From Deltaproteobacteria bacterium SG8_13 (GTDB lineage Bacteria; Desulfobacterota; Desulfobacteria; Desulfobacterales; SG8-13): 64,000 nucleotides of DNA. The notes below the pieces were generated by a model. It did no database searches. It had not been told where the DNA came from and saw only the letters and a program-made list of their open reading frames with translations. The DNA lies in assembly GCA_001303025.1 (NCBI GenBank), contig LJNK01000007.1:1-64000 (forward strand). The letters run 5' to 3'. Positions 35,734 to 45,705 of the stretch are shown here, one piece after another; within the stretch, counting starts at the first letter, position 1, and every line of letters starts with the position of its first letter. The translations under genes and the position numbers were made by a program.

Positions 35734-36948
35734 ATGGGAGCTCTGACAAAGCTTTCCGTCGATGATTTGCAACTGGAAGGCACGCGTGTGCTGATGCGCG
35801 TGGACTTCAACGTACCGCTGGAAAACGGCAGGGTTTCCGACGACAAGCGGATCCGGGCGGCGCTGCCGACGATTCGGCGGATCATAGATGGAAATGGGCG
35901 GTTGATTCTCATGTCGCACCTGGGGCGCCCGGAGGGAAAGCGGGTGCCCGGGATGTCGCTCAGACCGTGTGCGGCAGTGCTCAGTGAACTGCTGGGCCAA
36001 CCGGTTCGTTTTGCAGATGATTGCATCGGCGCGGACGTGGAGACGGCCGCGGCACAGCTGGACCAAAAGCAGGTGCTGCTGCTGGAGAACCTGCGATACT
36101 ACCGGCAGGAAACCGAAAACGAGCGGGATTTTGCCGGCGCGCTTGCCAAGTTGGCCGATGTCTATGTGAACGATGCTTTCGGGACCGCTCACCGGGCGCA
36201 TGCCTCCACCGAAGGTGTCACCCATTTTTTCGATCAGTGCGCGGCCGGCTACCTCATGATCAAAGAGATCGAATACCTGGGGCGATCGCTGGAAAATCCG
36301 CGAAGACCATTTGTCGCCATTCTCGGCGGGGCGAAAATATCAGGGAAGATTGACGTCATTACCCATCTTCTGCCCATAGTGGATTACATACTGATCGGCG
36401 GTGGGATGACCTACACGTTCATGAAAGCCAAGGGGCTGGAGATCGGGGCATCGCTTCTGGAGGAAGACAAAATCGATACGGCCAGAGAGGTGATGGCCGA
36501 AGGAGGGGAGAAGATTGTTCTTCCGGTGGATTTTCTCGTATCCGATCATTTTGACTTCAAGAACCGAAAGGTGGGCAAGCTCAAGGAGGTCGCCTCCGAT
36601 GCCATCCCGGCCGGTTGGGTCGGACTTGATATCGGCACGCGCTCCGTCGACCAGTTCCGCAAGGTGCTTCACCACGCCGGCACCGTGGTCTGGAACGGGC
36701 CGATGGGAGTATTCGAAATCAAGGAGACAGCCGGGGGCACCTTTGCGCTGGCTGCCATTCTAGCGGAGCTCACCCGGCAGGGGGCCACCACGATCATCGG
36801 AGGCGGAGACTCGGCCTCCGCCGTGGCCCGGGCCGGTGTCGAAGAGAAGGTGTCCCACGTGTCCACTGGAGGAGGGGCCTCGCTGGAGTTTTTAGAGGGC
36901 AAAATCCTGCCGGGAATCGCGGCGTTGACCGACAAGCTGCAAGGGTAA
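35734..36948 (+). CDS. pgk: Phosphoglycerate kinase
   Basis: A 404-aa phosphoglycerate kinase. Landmarks in order: [52 protein letters not shown], then the C-terminal nucleotide domain with [21 protein letters not shown] and the glycine-rich GGGDSASAV and [13 protein letters not shown]. It transfers phosphate between 1,3-bisphosphoglycerate and ADP, giving 3-phosphoglycerate, which is the acceptor used by GpgS (55615). AAGGAGG lies 5 bases before the ATG. Confidence 0.96.
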   Translation: MGALTKLSVDDLQLEGTRVLMRVDFNVPLENGRVSDDKRIRAALPTIRRIIDGNGRLILMSHLGRPEGKRVPGMSLRPCAAVLSELLGQPVRFADDCIGADVETAAAQLDQKQVLLLENLRYYRQETENERDFAGALAKLADVYVNDAFGTAHRAHASTEGVTHFFDQCAAGYLMIKEIEYLGRSLENPRRPFVAILGGAKISGKIDVITHLLPIVDYILIGGGMTYTFMKAKGLEIGASLLEEDKIDTAREVMAEGGEKIVLPVDFLVSDHFDFKNRKVGKLKEVASDAIPAGWVGLDIGTRSVDQFRKVLHHAGTVVWNGPMGVFEIKETAGGTFALAAILAELTRQGATTIIGGGDSASAVARAGVEEKVSHVSTGGGASLEFLEGKILPGIAALTDKLQG

Positions 36949-37176
36949 GTAATCAGGGAGAAAAAGTAAACGAACCGCGCCGACAGTCGATGGTTCCAGG
37001 CGCTTCGGCGAGCTGCCCTGTATCGGCTTGATCTCGACCCGGCCGGCAGCGCATCACTTTCCGGACAGCACTGTGATGTAAAATCCGCTAAATGCCGCAA
37101 CGACAGCGGCCGCCGAGCCGGCGCATGTCGTCCCAACTGTCCTGTGCATGTCCGGCAGATGCCTGTGGAGACAAAC

Positions 37177-38868
37177 ATGGGTGAATTCGATACCGTGAAA
37201 TCTCTGCTGCACCGGATTTACGGTGAAAAACAAGGCCTGCGTGCACTGGCGCGCATCTTGCCGCTGATCGAAAGCTTTCCGAGAAGATCGCGGAAGAAAT
37301 CCGGATTTTTCTCCCAGGAAGACGTGGTGCTGATCACCTACGCCGATTCGCTGGTAAGAGCCGGTGAAGCGCCATTGAAGACCCTGCGCGGCTTTGCCGA
37401 AAGCCACCTCAAGGGCGTAGTTACCACCATTCATTTTCTCCCCTTTTTCCCGTGGTCTTCCGACGACGGCTTTTCCGTAAAAGACTTTCATCGCATCAAT
37501 CCGGATCTGGGCACATGGGAAGACGTAAGCGCCATCGGCGGCGATTTTCAGCTCATGTTTGACTATGTGGTCAATCACTTTTCCGCTGAAGGGGAGTGGT
37601 TCGCCAATTACCTGGCCGGGAAAAACGGCTTTACGGATTTCGCCATCGAAGTGGATCCGTCCGCGGATCTGTCGATGGTGACGCGGCCGCGGTCTTTGCC
37701 GCTGCTGAGCGAATATCGAAAAGGCGACGGCAGCAGCGTACATCTGTGGACCACATTCAGCGCCGATCAGATCGATTTTAACTTCAAAAGCCTCGATGTG
37801 CTGGAGAAGATGATCGAGGTTCTTCTGCTGTACGCCGAAAAGGGTGCCGGCATCCTTCGGCTGGACGCGATCGCCTACCTGTGGAAAGAGATCGGCACTT
37901 CCTGCATCCACCTTTCCCAGACCCACGACATGGTCAAGCTGTTTCGGGCGCTGCTCGACATCGTCGCCCCGGATGTGATGATTCTCACCGAAACCAACGT
38001 GCCTCAACCGGAGAATATCAGCTACTTCGGCAGCGGGCGGGATGAAGCCCAGATGGTCTACAATTTTACGCTGCCGCCGCTGCTGTTGTATGCGTTTGTC
38101 AAACAGGATGCGCGCCTTCTTTCCGAATGGGCCGCCGGCTTGAAGCTGGCATCCGAATCCACCACCTTTTTCAATTTTACGGCCTCCCACGACGGCATCG
38201 GCGTGCGTCCACTGGAAGGAATTTTGCCCCGGAAAGAACTGGACACGCTGATCGACTTCGTGCGCACCAACGGCGGTCAGGTCTCCACCAAGCGCAACCC
38301 GGACGGCAGCGACAGTCCTTACGAACTCAATATCACTTACGTGGACGCGATTCTTGCCGACCCGGCATCACAGCAGGCGGATAAATTCCTGGCCTCCCAG
38401 GCCGTTCAGTATGCACTGCCGGGTGTGCCGGCCACCTACATCCACAGCCTGCTCGGGTCCCGTAACTGGACCGCAGGCGCAGAACAGACCGGCCGGGCCA
38501 GAACCATCAACCGGGAAAAACTCGATGCGGATCAGGTACGCAGGGCATTGAACACCCCGGGCTCTTTTCGGGCCAGGATGTTTACTTCCTACCGCCACCT
38601 GATAAAAACCAGAAAACAACAGCCGGCCTTTCATCCCAATGCGGCGTTCGAGGTATTGGATTTCCACCCGCAGCTGTTTATCATCCGGCGAGATGCCGCC
38701 GATCAGACGCTATGGGCCATCACGAACCTGTCGGGCGGGTCGAACCGTTGCGTGCTTTCCGACATCGGCATTTCCGGCCCGGTTATAGACGTGCTGTCCA
38801 ATCAAACCATCGATACCCTGAGCCTGGAGCTGCAGCCCTACCAGTATGTCTGGCTCAGTCGCAGATGA
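37177..38868 (+). CDS. GH13 subfamily 18 disaccharide phosphorylase (glucosylglycerate/sucrose phosphorylase type)
   Basis: A 563-aa GH13 enzyme of sucrose-phosphorylase type. Visible catalytic residues are nucleophile D230 (LRLDAIAY), acid/base E272 (LTETNVP) and transition-state stabiliser D339 (SHDGIGVRP). The N-terminal [13 protein letters not shown] is typical of subfamily 18, which includes sucrose, sucrose-6F-phosphate, glucosylglycerol and glucosylglycerate phosphorylases. No sucrose genes are nearby. It lies between pgk and pgi, and gpgS is 17 kb away, so glucosylglycerate is my preferred substrate; the products would be glucose-1-phosphate and glycerate. GGAG at 37167 supports ATG 37177 over two earlier in-frame ATGs. 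Confidence 0.82.
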   Translation: MGEFDTVKSLLHRIYGEKQGLRALARILPLIESFPRRSRKKSGFFSQEDVVLITYADSLVRAGEAPLKTLRGFAESHLKGVVTTIHFLPFFPWSSDDGFSVKDFHRINPDLGTWEDVSAIGGDFQLMFDYVVNHFSAEGEWFANYLAGKNGFTDFAIEVDPSADLSMVTRPRSLPLLSEYRKGDGSSVHLWTTFSADQIDFNFKSLDVLEKMIEVLLLYAEKGAGILRLDAIAYLWKEIGTSCIHLSQTHDMVKLFRALLDIVAPDVMILTETNVPQPENISYFGSGRDEAQMVYNFTLPPLLLYAFVKQDARLLSEWAAGLKLASESTTFFNFTASHDGIGVRPLEGILPRKELDTLIDFVRTNGGQVSTKRNPDGSDSPYELNITYVDAILADPASQQADKFLASQAVQYALPGVPATYIHSLLGSRNWTAGAEQTGRARTINREKLDADQVRRALNTPGSFRARMFTSYRHLIKTRKQQPAFHPNAAFEVLDFHPQLFIIRRDAADQTLWAITNLSGGSNRCVLSDIGISGPVIDVLSNQTIDTLSLELQPYQYVWLSRR

Positions 38869-39016
38869 GGGCTGCGGTCCGGGTCGATGGCGGTAAATGA
38901 TGTGCCGTGGGGTTCGGCGGCGGGCATCTCGCTGACTTGCATCTGAAGGCAACAGCGAAGGGGCTTTTCATCCGGATGCCGGCAAAACAGCGCTCAACCT
39001 GGAAAGGGTTTGATCC

Positions 39017-40681
39017 ATGCTGAAAAAAATAGACCCCACCACCACCGACAGCTGGCGGAAGCTGTCCGATCACTTCGAAACGATCAAAGGCCTGCACATG
39101 CGGGACCTGTTCAGCCGGGATACCGATCGCTTCGACAGGTTTTCCATTCGCTTCGGAGACATACTGCTGGACTACTCCAAAAACCGGATTACGGCAGAGA
39201 CGATGGCACTGCTGCTGAAGCTCGCCGAGGAGACCAAGCTGCGGCAGGCCATCGAAAGCATGTTCAACGGGGAAAAGATCAATCGCACCGAAGACCGGGC
39301 CGTGCTTCACACGGCACTGCGCAACCGGGCAAACACCCCCCTGTCGGTGGACGGCCGCGATGTCATGCCCGAAGTCAATGCGGTTCTCGAAAAGATGGCG
39401 GCTTTTTCCGAAAAAATAAGAAGCGGCCGGTGGAAAGGCTCTGGCGGAGAAAGCATCACGGATATCGTCAACATCGGCATCGGCGGTTCGGATCTGGGGC
39501 CGGTCATGGTAACCGAGTGCCTGCGGCCGTATGCAGATCCGAACCTGCGGGTTCACTTTGTCTCAAACGTCGACGCCACCCACATCAGCGAGACGCTGAA
39601 GCGGCTGCATCCCGGGCGCACCCTGTTCATGATCGCCTCCAAAACCTTCACCACCCAGGAAACCATGACCAATGCCTTTACCGCCCGACAGTGGTTTTTA
39701 GACCGGGGCGGACAGCAGGACCACGTCGCCAAACACTTTGTGGCCCTGTCCACCAACTCCGAAAAGGTGGCAGCGTTCGGCATCGACCCGGACAACATGT
39801 TTGTATTCTGGGACTGGGTGGGTGGCCGCTACTCCCTCTGGTCGGCCATCGGACTTTCCATTGCCTGCTATGTCGGATTCGACCGTTTCGTCGAGCTGCT
39901 GCAGGGCGCCCACGAGATGGATATCCACTTTCGCCGGACCCCGTTTGAGGAGAACATGCCGGTGATACTGGGATTGATCAGCATCTGGTACAACAACTTT
40001 TTCGGCACGGAGACAGAAGCCATCCTGGCGTATGATCAGTACATGCACCGGTTCGCGGCGTACTTTCAGCAGGGCAACATGGAAAGCAACGGCAAATCGA
40101 CAGACCGCAGCGGTAAGAGGGTTTCCCACCAGACGGGGCCGATCATCTGGGGCGAGCCGGGCACCAACGGTCAACACGCCTTCTACCAGCTCGTTCACCA
40201 GGGGACCAAAATCATTCCGGCAGATTTTCTGGCTCCGGCCGTCAGCCATAATCCGGTCGGCGACCACCACAAGATTTTGCTGTCCAACTTTTTTGCCCAG
40301 ACCGAGGCGCTGATGAACGGGAAAAGCGAGGCGGCAGTCGTCAGCGAGTTGAAGGCCGCCGGCAAAACCGATGAAGAAATTGTCGCCATCGCTCCCCACA
40401 AGGTTTTCGAAGGGAACCGGCCGACCAACTCGATTTTGTTCAAACAGCTGACCCCCGGCGTGCTGGGCAGCCTGATTGCCCTGTATGAACACAAGATCTT
40501 CGCACAAGGGGTGATCTGGAACATCTTCAGTTTTGACCAGTGGGGGGTCGAACTGGGCAAACAGCTGGCCGTCAGAATCTTGCCGGAGCTCGATGACGAT
40601 GTGCCGGTAGCTTCTCATGATTGCTCCACCAACGGGCTGATCAATGCTTTTAAGAAGATGCGCAAGCGGTCGCGGAAATGA
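39017..40681 (+). CDS. pgi: Glucose-6-phosphate isomerase
   Basis: A 554-aa phosphoglucose isomerase of the long form. Landmarks are [13 protein letters not shown], the first phosphate-binding block with [35 protein letters not shown] with the active-site region, then [18 protein letters not shown] and [14 protein letters not shown]. It converts glucose-6-phosphate to fructose-6-phosphate. Placed after the GH13 phosphorylase, it would route phosphorolysis products into glycolysis once a phosphoglucomutase (not in this window) acts. GGAAAGGG precedes the ATG. Confidence 0.95.
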   Translation: MLKKIDPTTTDSWRKLSDHFETIKGLHMRDLFSRDTDRFDRFSIRFGDILLDYSKNRITAETMALLLKLAEETKLRQAIESMFNGEKINRTEDRAVLHTALRNRANTPLSVDGRDVMPEVNAVLEKMAAFSEKIRSGRWKGSGGESITDIVNIGIGGSDLGPVMVTECLRPYADPNLRVHFVSNVDATHISETLKRLHPGRTLFMIASKTFTTQETMTNAFTARQWFLDRGGQQDHVAKHFVALSTNSEKVAAFGIDPDNMFVFWDWVGGRYSLWSAIGLSIACYVGFDRFVELLQGAHEMDIHFRRTPFEENMPVILGLISIWYNNFFGTETEAILAYDQYMHRFAAYFQQGNMESNGKSTDRSGKRVSHQTGPIIWGEPGTNGQHAFYQLVHQGTKIIPADFLAPAVSHNPVGDHHKILLSNFFAQTEALMNGKSEAAVVSELKAAGKTDEEIVAIAPHKVFEGNRPTNSILFKQLTPGVLGSLIALYEHKIFAQGVIWNIFSFDQWGVELGKQLAVRILPELDDDVPVASHDCSTNGLINAFKKMRKRSRK

Positions 40682-40736
40682 AGATAACGAGCGCGATCGC
40701 GGGTAGCCATTCTGTGATACGGATAGGAGCCGGACA

Positions 40737-41120
40737 GTGACAAAACTCTTGTTGATCGGCATGGGCGGATTTGTGGGAGCGGTGTTGCGCTATGCTGTCG
40801 GCGGCGTGGTGCAGAACCTTTCGAAGAGCATCGCCTTTCCGTACGGGACCATCGTGGTGAATGCCATCGGATGCTTTCTGATCGGTGGCCTGGCGTATCT
40901 GGCCGAAACCCGCAGCCTGTTTTCTGCCAACACCCGGATGTTTCTGTTCATCGGTGTGCTGGGTGCGTTTACGACCTTTTCGACATTTGCCAATGAGACC
41001 CTTGAGTTGATCCGCGGCAACAACAGCGGCTTTGCACTGCTGAATATCTTGCTGCATTTTCTGCTGTGCATCAGTGCGGTAATCGTGGGGCGCTATGCTT
41101 CATCACTGCTATGGAGATAA
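40737..41120 (+). CDS. crcB: Fluoride channel FluC/CrcB
   Basis: A 127-aa four-helix membrane protein. GGFVGAVLRY opens it, the conserved VNAIGCFLIG contains the pore Asn, and GVLGAFTTFSTFANE contains the Phe-box threonines and phenylalanines that coordinate fluoride. FluC dimers export F- passively. The start is GTG with AGGAG 8 bases upstream. The DUF190 gene follows by 6 bases, a common pairing. I checked the 55-base upstream region for the crcB fluoride-riboswitch motif and did not see it. Confidence 0.92.
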   Translation: MTKLLLIGMGGFVGAVLRYAVGGVVQNLSKSIAFPYGTIVVNAIGCFLIGGLAYLAETRSLFSANTRMFLFIGVLGAFTTFSTFANETLELIRGNNSGFALLNILLHFLLCISAVIVGRYASSLLWR

Positions 41121-41126
41121 TAAACT

Positions 41127-41498
41127 ATGATCGCCAAACAGGGGTATCTGCTGCGTATCATGATCGGTGAGAGCGACAGGCGAGAGGGACGGCCGCTTTA
41201 TGAATGGATCGTTTTGAAGGCCAAGACCGAGGGTCTGGCCGGCGCTACGGTCTTCCGCGGCATGATGGGATTCGGGGCCAGCAGCCGCATTCACACATCC
41301 AAAATCCTGCGCCTGTCCGAGGATCTGCCTATCCTGGTCGAGATAGTGGATGTTCGCGAAAAACTGGAAACGTTCATGAAACTGATCGACGGCAGCATCA
41401 CCAGCGGTCTGGCAACCCTGGAAAAAGCCGAAATCCATTTCTACCGCAGCGGAAACGAAAACGATCGGCAGGCTTCTGCAGCAAAGGACAACCAGTAA
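41127..41498 (+). CDS. DUF190 (PII-like) protein
   Basis: A 123-aa ferredoxin-like/PII-fold protein of DUF190. It has LLRIMIGESDRREGRPLYEWIV, the GATVFRGMMGFGASS loop and LPILVEIVDVREKLETFM. DUF190 genes commonly follow crcB in bacteria; the PII-like fold suggests a regulator or nucleotide-binding partner of the fluoride channel, but the biochemistry is not settled. GGAGATAATAAACT precedes the ATG. It is convergent with the DUF481 gene. Confidence 0.85.
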   Translation: MIAKQGYLLRIMIGESDRREGRPLYEWIVLKAKTEGLAGATVFRGMMGFGASSRIHTSKILRLSEDLPILVEIVDVREKLETFMKLIDGSITSGLATLEKAEIHFYRSGNENDRQASAAKDNQ

Positions 41499-41584
41499 TC
41501 CGTTTCGGCAAGCATGCCCGAGGGCCACGATCGACGCCGGCGGGTATTCGCCTTCTGTTGATTTGAGCGTTGCAACTTCGCGTA

Positions 41585-42757
41585 TTAGAAGCGGAAGATC
41601 ATTGCCAGGGAGGTGGTGAACTTGTTGTCACCCACCGCCGGGTCCGGGTTGTTGTCGTTTTCCTCCCGGATGCGCAGCCGCAGGGCCAGCGGATCGTATA
41701 TCGGCACGGCAAAATCGATCATCCAGCGAAACAGCCAGTTTCGGCCCGGATCGGATAGTTCGGGCATATAAAGCGCCTCTCCGGACAGAGCCATTCCGTT
41801 ACTGAATTCATACAGGCCTTCGATGCCGACATAGGCACTGGTATAGGAGATTGGCCCGAACCCGATGAACTCCTCGCTTACGTAGCCGATGCCGATGGGA
41901 AACAACAGCCTGCGGTTCTCTTTATCAACCAATCGATATCCGATGCCTGCGGCCGGGTAGGTGCGACTTTCGATCAGGCGCGGGAGGTCGCGTTCTGCCG
42001 CCGGGCGGATGAAAAGATAAACCTTTCTGGAAACATCAACTTCGCCCAGCAGATACGTGTCGAACTCGTCCTTGGTGGTCCTTTCGGGTGTGTCGACGGT
42101 CTTTTCGATTTCATAGGCGTATCGGAAGCCGAAAACAAAACGGGTGGGTCGCTTGCGCCGGGCCATTGACAGACCGATTTCGAGTTTGCGCTTCTCCACG
42201 GCACCCTGCTCATAATTGACGCCAAGACTCAGGTCGGCATTCCAGTGGCGACAATCGGTCCTCAGACGGGTCCACCGGGAACCGTAGTAATCCCTGGCCA
42301 GCACGCAGACCTGGATTCCTTCCACCGGGACGTGGATGATGGTCGACGGGCTGTCGCCGATCAACAGACGATTGTCCCTGAAACCGAGCAGACGGCCGAC
42401 GGCTTCGTTGTCCTCGCCGTAAACAATCCGGAAGGCGGACCGGGAGGACACCCCCTCAAGATCGGTGTAGGCGGTCGTGATTTCTCCCTTCCCGAATTCA
42501 CTTCGATAGGTGACTCCTGAAGCATCGAATCGAATGATGCGAACATTCAGGATCTGGTCTTTCACCATGATCTGGTCGGGGACCGGGTCCTCGACCGGCT
42601 GCGCATCGACCGGATGAACCGCTTCGCCCAGCAGCAACAGCCCAGCCGCAATTCCGATCCGGCAGGCGGCGGCGAGCAACCCTGTGATGCTTCCGGGTGG
42701 TTTCACCCAACGGGCATCCGCGGACTGCCATACCGGCATGTGCATATGCTTTTCCAT
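41585..42757 (-). CDS. Outer-membrane-type DUF481 protein
   Basis: A 390-aa exported protein. After an N-terminal hydrophobic stretch (about residues 28-45) comes a conserved small domain with GVTYRSEFGKGEITTAYTD, then a beta-barrel-like C-terminal half from about residue 175 (alternating strands, aromatic girdles, terminal FTTSLAMIFRF ending in Phe). This fits DUF481, putative outer-membrane porin-like proteins induced by salt or alkali in some bacteria. The start is uncertain: ATGs at 42757, 42745 and 42739 are all possible and no strong RBS is seen. Confidence 0.72.
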   Translation of the reverse strand: MEKHMHMPVWQSADARWVKPPGSITGLLAAACRIGIAAGLLLLGEAVHPVDAQPVEDPVPDQIMVKDQILNVRIIRFDASGVTYRSEFGKGEITTAYTDLEGVSSRSAFRIVYGEDNEAVGRLLGFRDNRLLIGDSPSTIIHVPVEGIQVCVLARDYYGSRWTRLRTDCRHWNADLSLGVNYEQGAVEKRKLEIGLSMARRKRPTRFVFGFRYAYEIEKTVDTPERTTKDEFDTYLLGEVDVSRKVYLFIRPAAERDLPRLIESRTYPAAGIGYRLVDKENRRLLFPIGIGYVSEEFIGFGPISYTSAYVGIEGLYEFSNGMALSGEALYMPELSDPGRNWLFRWMIDFAVPIYDPLALRLRIREENDNNPDPAVGDNKFTTSLAMIFRF

Positions 42758-42916
42758 CACTCACGCAATGAAGTAATAAAGAGAATTCCCGACGTCAAGG
42801 GGCCGTGGTGCAGCAGCTGATGGATCGGACCGGTTAGACGGGCTGCGCTGCTTGTGTCGAAAGCAGGAAGCAGAGCCGGTTAATTTCTGTCCCGCCCTGA
42901 TAGGAGTGAAGGGCGA

Positions 42917-44233
42917 TCAATGCTTCATCAGGGCGTCGGCAATGGCTTCGAACCCCCGGAAGGTATTTATGGCCATCTTCTCGTCGAACGGCTGGGGTGA
43001 GCTCGACAGCTTGACGATGACCACTTTCGCCTTTGGATCGATCCAGAGGTGCTGGCCGTGATTGCCGGTGCTGAAATAAGCGCCGTGCTCATTTCCGGTA
43101 GTATGCCAGTGGCTGCGGTAACGGCCGGCGGGAAACACACCTGCCCACCGGCCCGGTGAGCCGGTCGAATCATTGGTCTTGGAGCGGAAACCGGCAATCC
43201 ATTCCGCAGGAACGATTTGCCGGCCGTTGAAAAATCCTTCCTGCAGATACATTTGGCCGAAACGGGCCAGGTCCCGCAGGGTGGCGCAGAACCCGGCAGC
43301 GGCGAATGCCGTCCCCAGCGGATCCAGGGTGATGTAAGCGTCGTGCTCGGCACCCAGCTTGGACCAGATGTCGCGGCTGATCGCATCCGGCAGATGGATA
43401 TTGGCCGTGCGCTCGATGATCCATCCCAGCGCGCACGTATTGGCCGGGTCGTGTCGAAATGCCTGTCCGTGGCTGCCACTTTTTTGAAGCGACTGTAAAA
43501 ATGCGTAAACCCCCTCCGGTTTGCCGGACGGGGTTTTCCGCCAGCCGGCGGCGATCTCGTGCTGGCGCCGGTGCTCCGGTACGGCCGCCTCTTCCTGCCT
43601 GTGCGGCAGTGCCACCTGCATATCGAGCACGAGCTGCACGGTTGCATCACCGAAAGCAGAGGCCCGCAGCTCCGGGACGTACTCTACGACCCGGGTGGCC
43701 GGATGGAGCCGTCCGCGCTTGACGGCCATACCCGCCACAGATCCGATCAGCGCCTCGGACAGCGATGCGGCCAGGTGCTTGGTGTCGGGCCGCATGCCGT
43801 TGAAATACTGCTCACTGATGATCTTGCCCTTACGAAGAACGATAAATGCGTCGGTGTATGTGCTGCGGAGCATGTCATAGACGGTCATCGGGTTGCCGTC
43901 CACATCTTCGAAGGTCAGCACGCTCAGAACGATCGGCAGGCGTTTCAGACGGGCAATCGATCCGGTGCCGCGGCTCACATGGGCGGTGGGCAAGAGCTCG
44001 CTGACATGCTGAAAAGCCCATCGGTTATAGGGGGAATCGAGCCAGTTGTCCAGGTCGATCCGTTTTTGCGGTGGAACCGGAAATCCGGTCATCAGGCCGG
44101 TTACGTTTTCTTCTTCGTAGACGGAAATCCCCAGGTTTGACTGTGCGTTGACACGAGCATGGTAACGGCTGCAACCCGCCATGAGCGTTGTACACAGAAA
44201 CAGGCACATCAGCGGTGTAACCAAGGATTTCAT
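42917..44233 (-). CDS. Beta-lactamase/serine-hydrolase family lipoprotein with altered active site
   Basis: A 438-aa protein with lipobox (LMAGCSRY). The fold matches class C beta-lactamase-like hydrolases related to 6-aminohexanoate-dimer hydrolase: IVLRKGKIISEQYFNG, GWIIERTANIHLPDAI, LGAEHDAYITLDPLG, GFCATLRDLARFGQMYLQ and WIDPKAKVVIVKLSS. The SxxK motif position reads SLSE (S157...E160), and the usual Tyr before the NT motif appears to be His (H261). If the eye alignment holds, two of three catalytic residues are missing. The ATG at 44233 has AAAGGA upstream and starts the signal peptide; the open frame reaches 30 codons further. Confidence 0.75.
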   Translation of the reverse strand: MKSLVTPLMCLFLCTTLMAGCSRYHARVNAQSNLGISVYEEENVTGLMTGFPVPPQKRIDLDNWLDSPYNRWAFQHVSELLPTAHVSRGTGSIARLKRLPIVLSVLTFEDVDGNPMTVYDMLRSTYTDAFIVLRKGKIISEQYFNGMRPDTKHLAASLSEALIGSVAGMAVKRGRLHPATRVVEYVPELRASAFGDATVQLVLDMQVALPHRQEEAAVPEHRRQHEIAAGWRKTPSGKPEGVYAFLQSLQKSGSHGQAFRHDPANTCALGWIIERTANIHLPDAISRDIWSKLGAEHDAYITLDPLGTAFAAAGFCATLRDLARFGQMYLQEGFFNGRQIVPAEWIAGFRSKTNDSTGSPGRWAGVFPAGRYRSHWHTTGNEHGAYFSTGNHGQHLWIDPKAKVVIVKLSSSPQPFDEKMAINTFRGFEAIADALMKH

Positions 44234-44498
44234 CGCACGTCCTTTCTTCCGTATGAACGTCCAGGCGAAACGGCAGAACTGCGGTACTGCTGCAGCGCAA
44301 AGTATACGGATGTAGCCTAACACAATTTATAAGGGATGCAACCGAAAGTTTGCGCGGCCGTGGCACCCAGCCGACTTGACGAACGCGGTCAATCGACGTA
44401 TGAAGGGGGACTGCTGGAAACGTGCTTCAGAAGGTGCGGATGATCCGTGCTGACGGGGCATCCACGCAGCGAGCAGTGATAGAGGAAACCGGGCCAAC

Positions 44499-45623
44499 GT
44501 GAGAGCGATTTCATTCCAACAATCTTCGGAGGAAACATTACTGCTGAAGCTGTCCGGTCCCTGGAAGCTCGGCAGTGACTTGCCAACCGTTGAAGATGTC
44601 GCGGGTCGAATCGCGTCCGGCAGACGGGTTCGCAAGGTTGCATTCGATGCCGAGGATTTGGGAAATTGGGACGCCGGACTGTTGACGTTTCTTGTCAAAG
44701 TGCGGGATCTGTGCCGGCAAAAGAACATCGAGCTCGACAGCCGGGGCCTGCCGGAAGGGGTTCACCGGCTACTGGGCCTGGCTTCCGCGGTTCCCGAAAT
44801 AAAAGACACCGGAAAAAATCAAGTCCGGGAGCGCTGGTTCGCACGTGTGGGCGATCGGACGATCGAAGCGGTTCGCGCCTCCCGGGAGGTATTGGAATTC
44901 ATCGGGGATGCGACACTGACACTTGCCAAACTGGCAGGGGGGCGAGTGCGCATGCGCCGATCGGATCTGCTGCTGATCATCCAGCAGTGTGGGGCCGATG
45001 CGCTGCCGATCGTAACGCTCATCAGTGCGCTGATCGGTTTGATACTGGCCTTTGTCGGTGCGGTGCAGCTCAAATTATTCGGCGCCGAGATTTACATCGC
45101 CAGTTTGGTGGCCATCGGCATGACCCGGGAGATGGGCGCAATGATGGCCGCCATCATCATGGCGGGCCGCACCGGAGCCGCCTTTGCCGCTGAGCTCGGC
45201 ACCATGCAGGTGAACGAAGAGATCGATGCCCTCAAGACCCTGGGGGTGTCACCGATGGAATTTCTGGTGTTGCCACGGATGCTGGCACTGGTGCTGATGA
45301 TGCCGCTGCTGGCCGTCTATGCGGACCTGGTAGGAATACTCGGCGGAATGGCCGTCGGGGTGGGTGCATTCGACATTACCTTGACCCAGTATGCAGAACA
45401 GACGCAATTAGCGCTGAACACGCGCCATATACTGATAGGCGTGGTAAAAGCAGGCGTGTTCGGTATCATCATCGCCGTTTCCGGCTGCCTGCGGGGAATG
45501 CAGTGCGGTCGCAGCGCCACGCAGGTCGGATATGCGGCGACATCGGCGGTGGTGACCGCCATCGTCTGGATCATCGTGGCAGACGGTCTGTTTGCGGTGA
45601 TCACCAACGTGCTGAAGATATAA
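44499..45623 (+). CDS. mlaE: MlaE-type permease with fused N-terminal STAS (MlaB-like) domain
   Basis: A 374-aa protein. Residues 1-110 form a STAS domain like MlaB (LLLKLSGPWKLGSDLP, then FDAEDLGNWDAGLLTFL). From about residue 120 comes the MlaE/YrbE permease: ALPIVTLISALIGLILAF, MTREMGAMMAAIIMAGRTGAAFAAELGTM, EEIDALKTLGVSP. MlaE transports phospholipids across the inner membrane with MlaF and MlaD. The fusion explains why no separate mlaB gene is present. The start is GTG 44499. It opens an operon with mlaF, mlaD, a PqiC-like lipoprotein, an ion channel and pldA. Confidence 0.9.
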   Translation: MRAISFQQSSEETLLLKLSGPWKLGSDLPTVEDVAGRIASGRRVRKVAFDAEDLGNWDAGLLTFLVKVRDLCRQKNIELDSRGLPEGVHRLLGLASAVPEIKDTGKNQVRERWFARVGDRTIEAVRASREVLEFIGDATLTLAKLAGGRVRMRRSDLLLIIQQCGADALPIVTLISALIGLILAFVGAVQLKLFGAEIYIASLVAIGMTREMGAMMAAIIMAGRTGAAFAAELGTMQVNEEIDALKTLGVSPMEFLVLPRMLALVLMMPLLAVYADLVGILGGMAVGVGAFDITLTQYAEQTQLALNTRHILIGVVKAGVFGIIIAVSGCLRGMQCGRSATQVGYAATSAVVTAIVWIIVADGLFAVITNVLKI

Positions 45624-45705
45624 CCGGCAGTACGGGCCGACACCGAGCCGCGCAGTTCACCCCGGTGGCGAGGATAGCGACCCTGAAGCAAAACCGGCGC
45701 CAAAA

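Noticed and set aside
37052-37078. CATCAC/GTGATG inverted repeat upstream of the GH13 gene as an operator
   Set aside because: Only six bases per arm with a wide spacer; too weak to support.
40682-40736. Possible fluoride riboswitch before crcB
   Set aside because: The 55-base gap lacks the conserved crcB-motif segments and is too short with the ribosome-binding site included.
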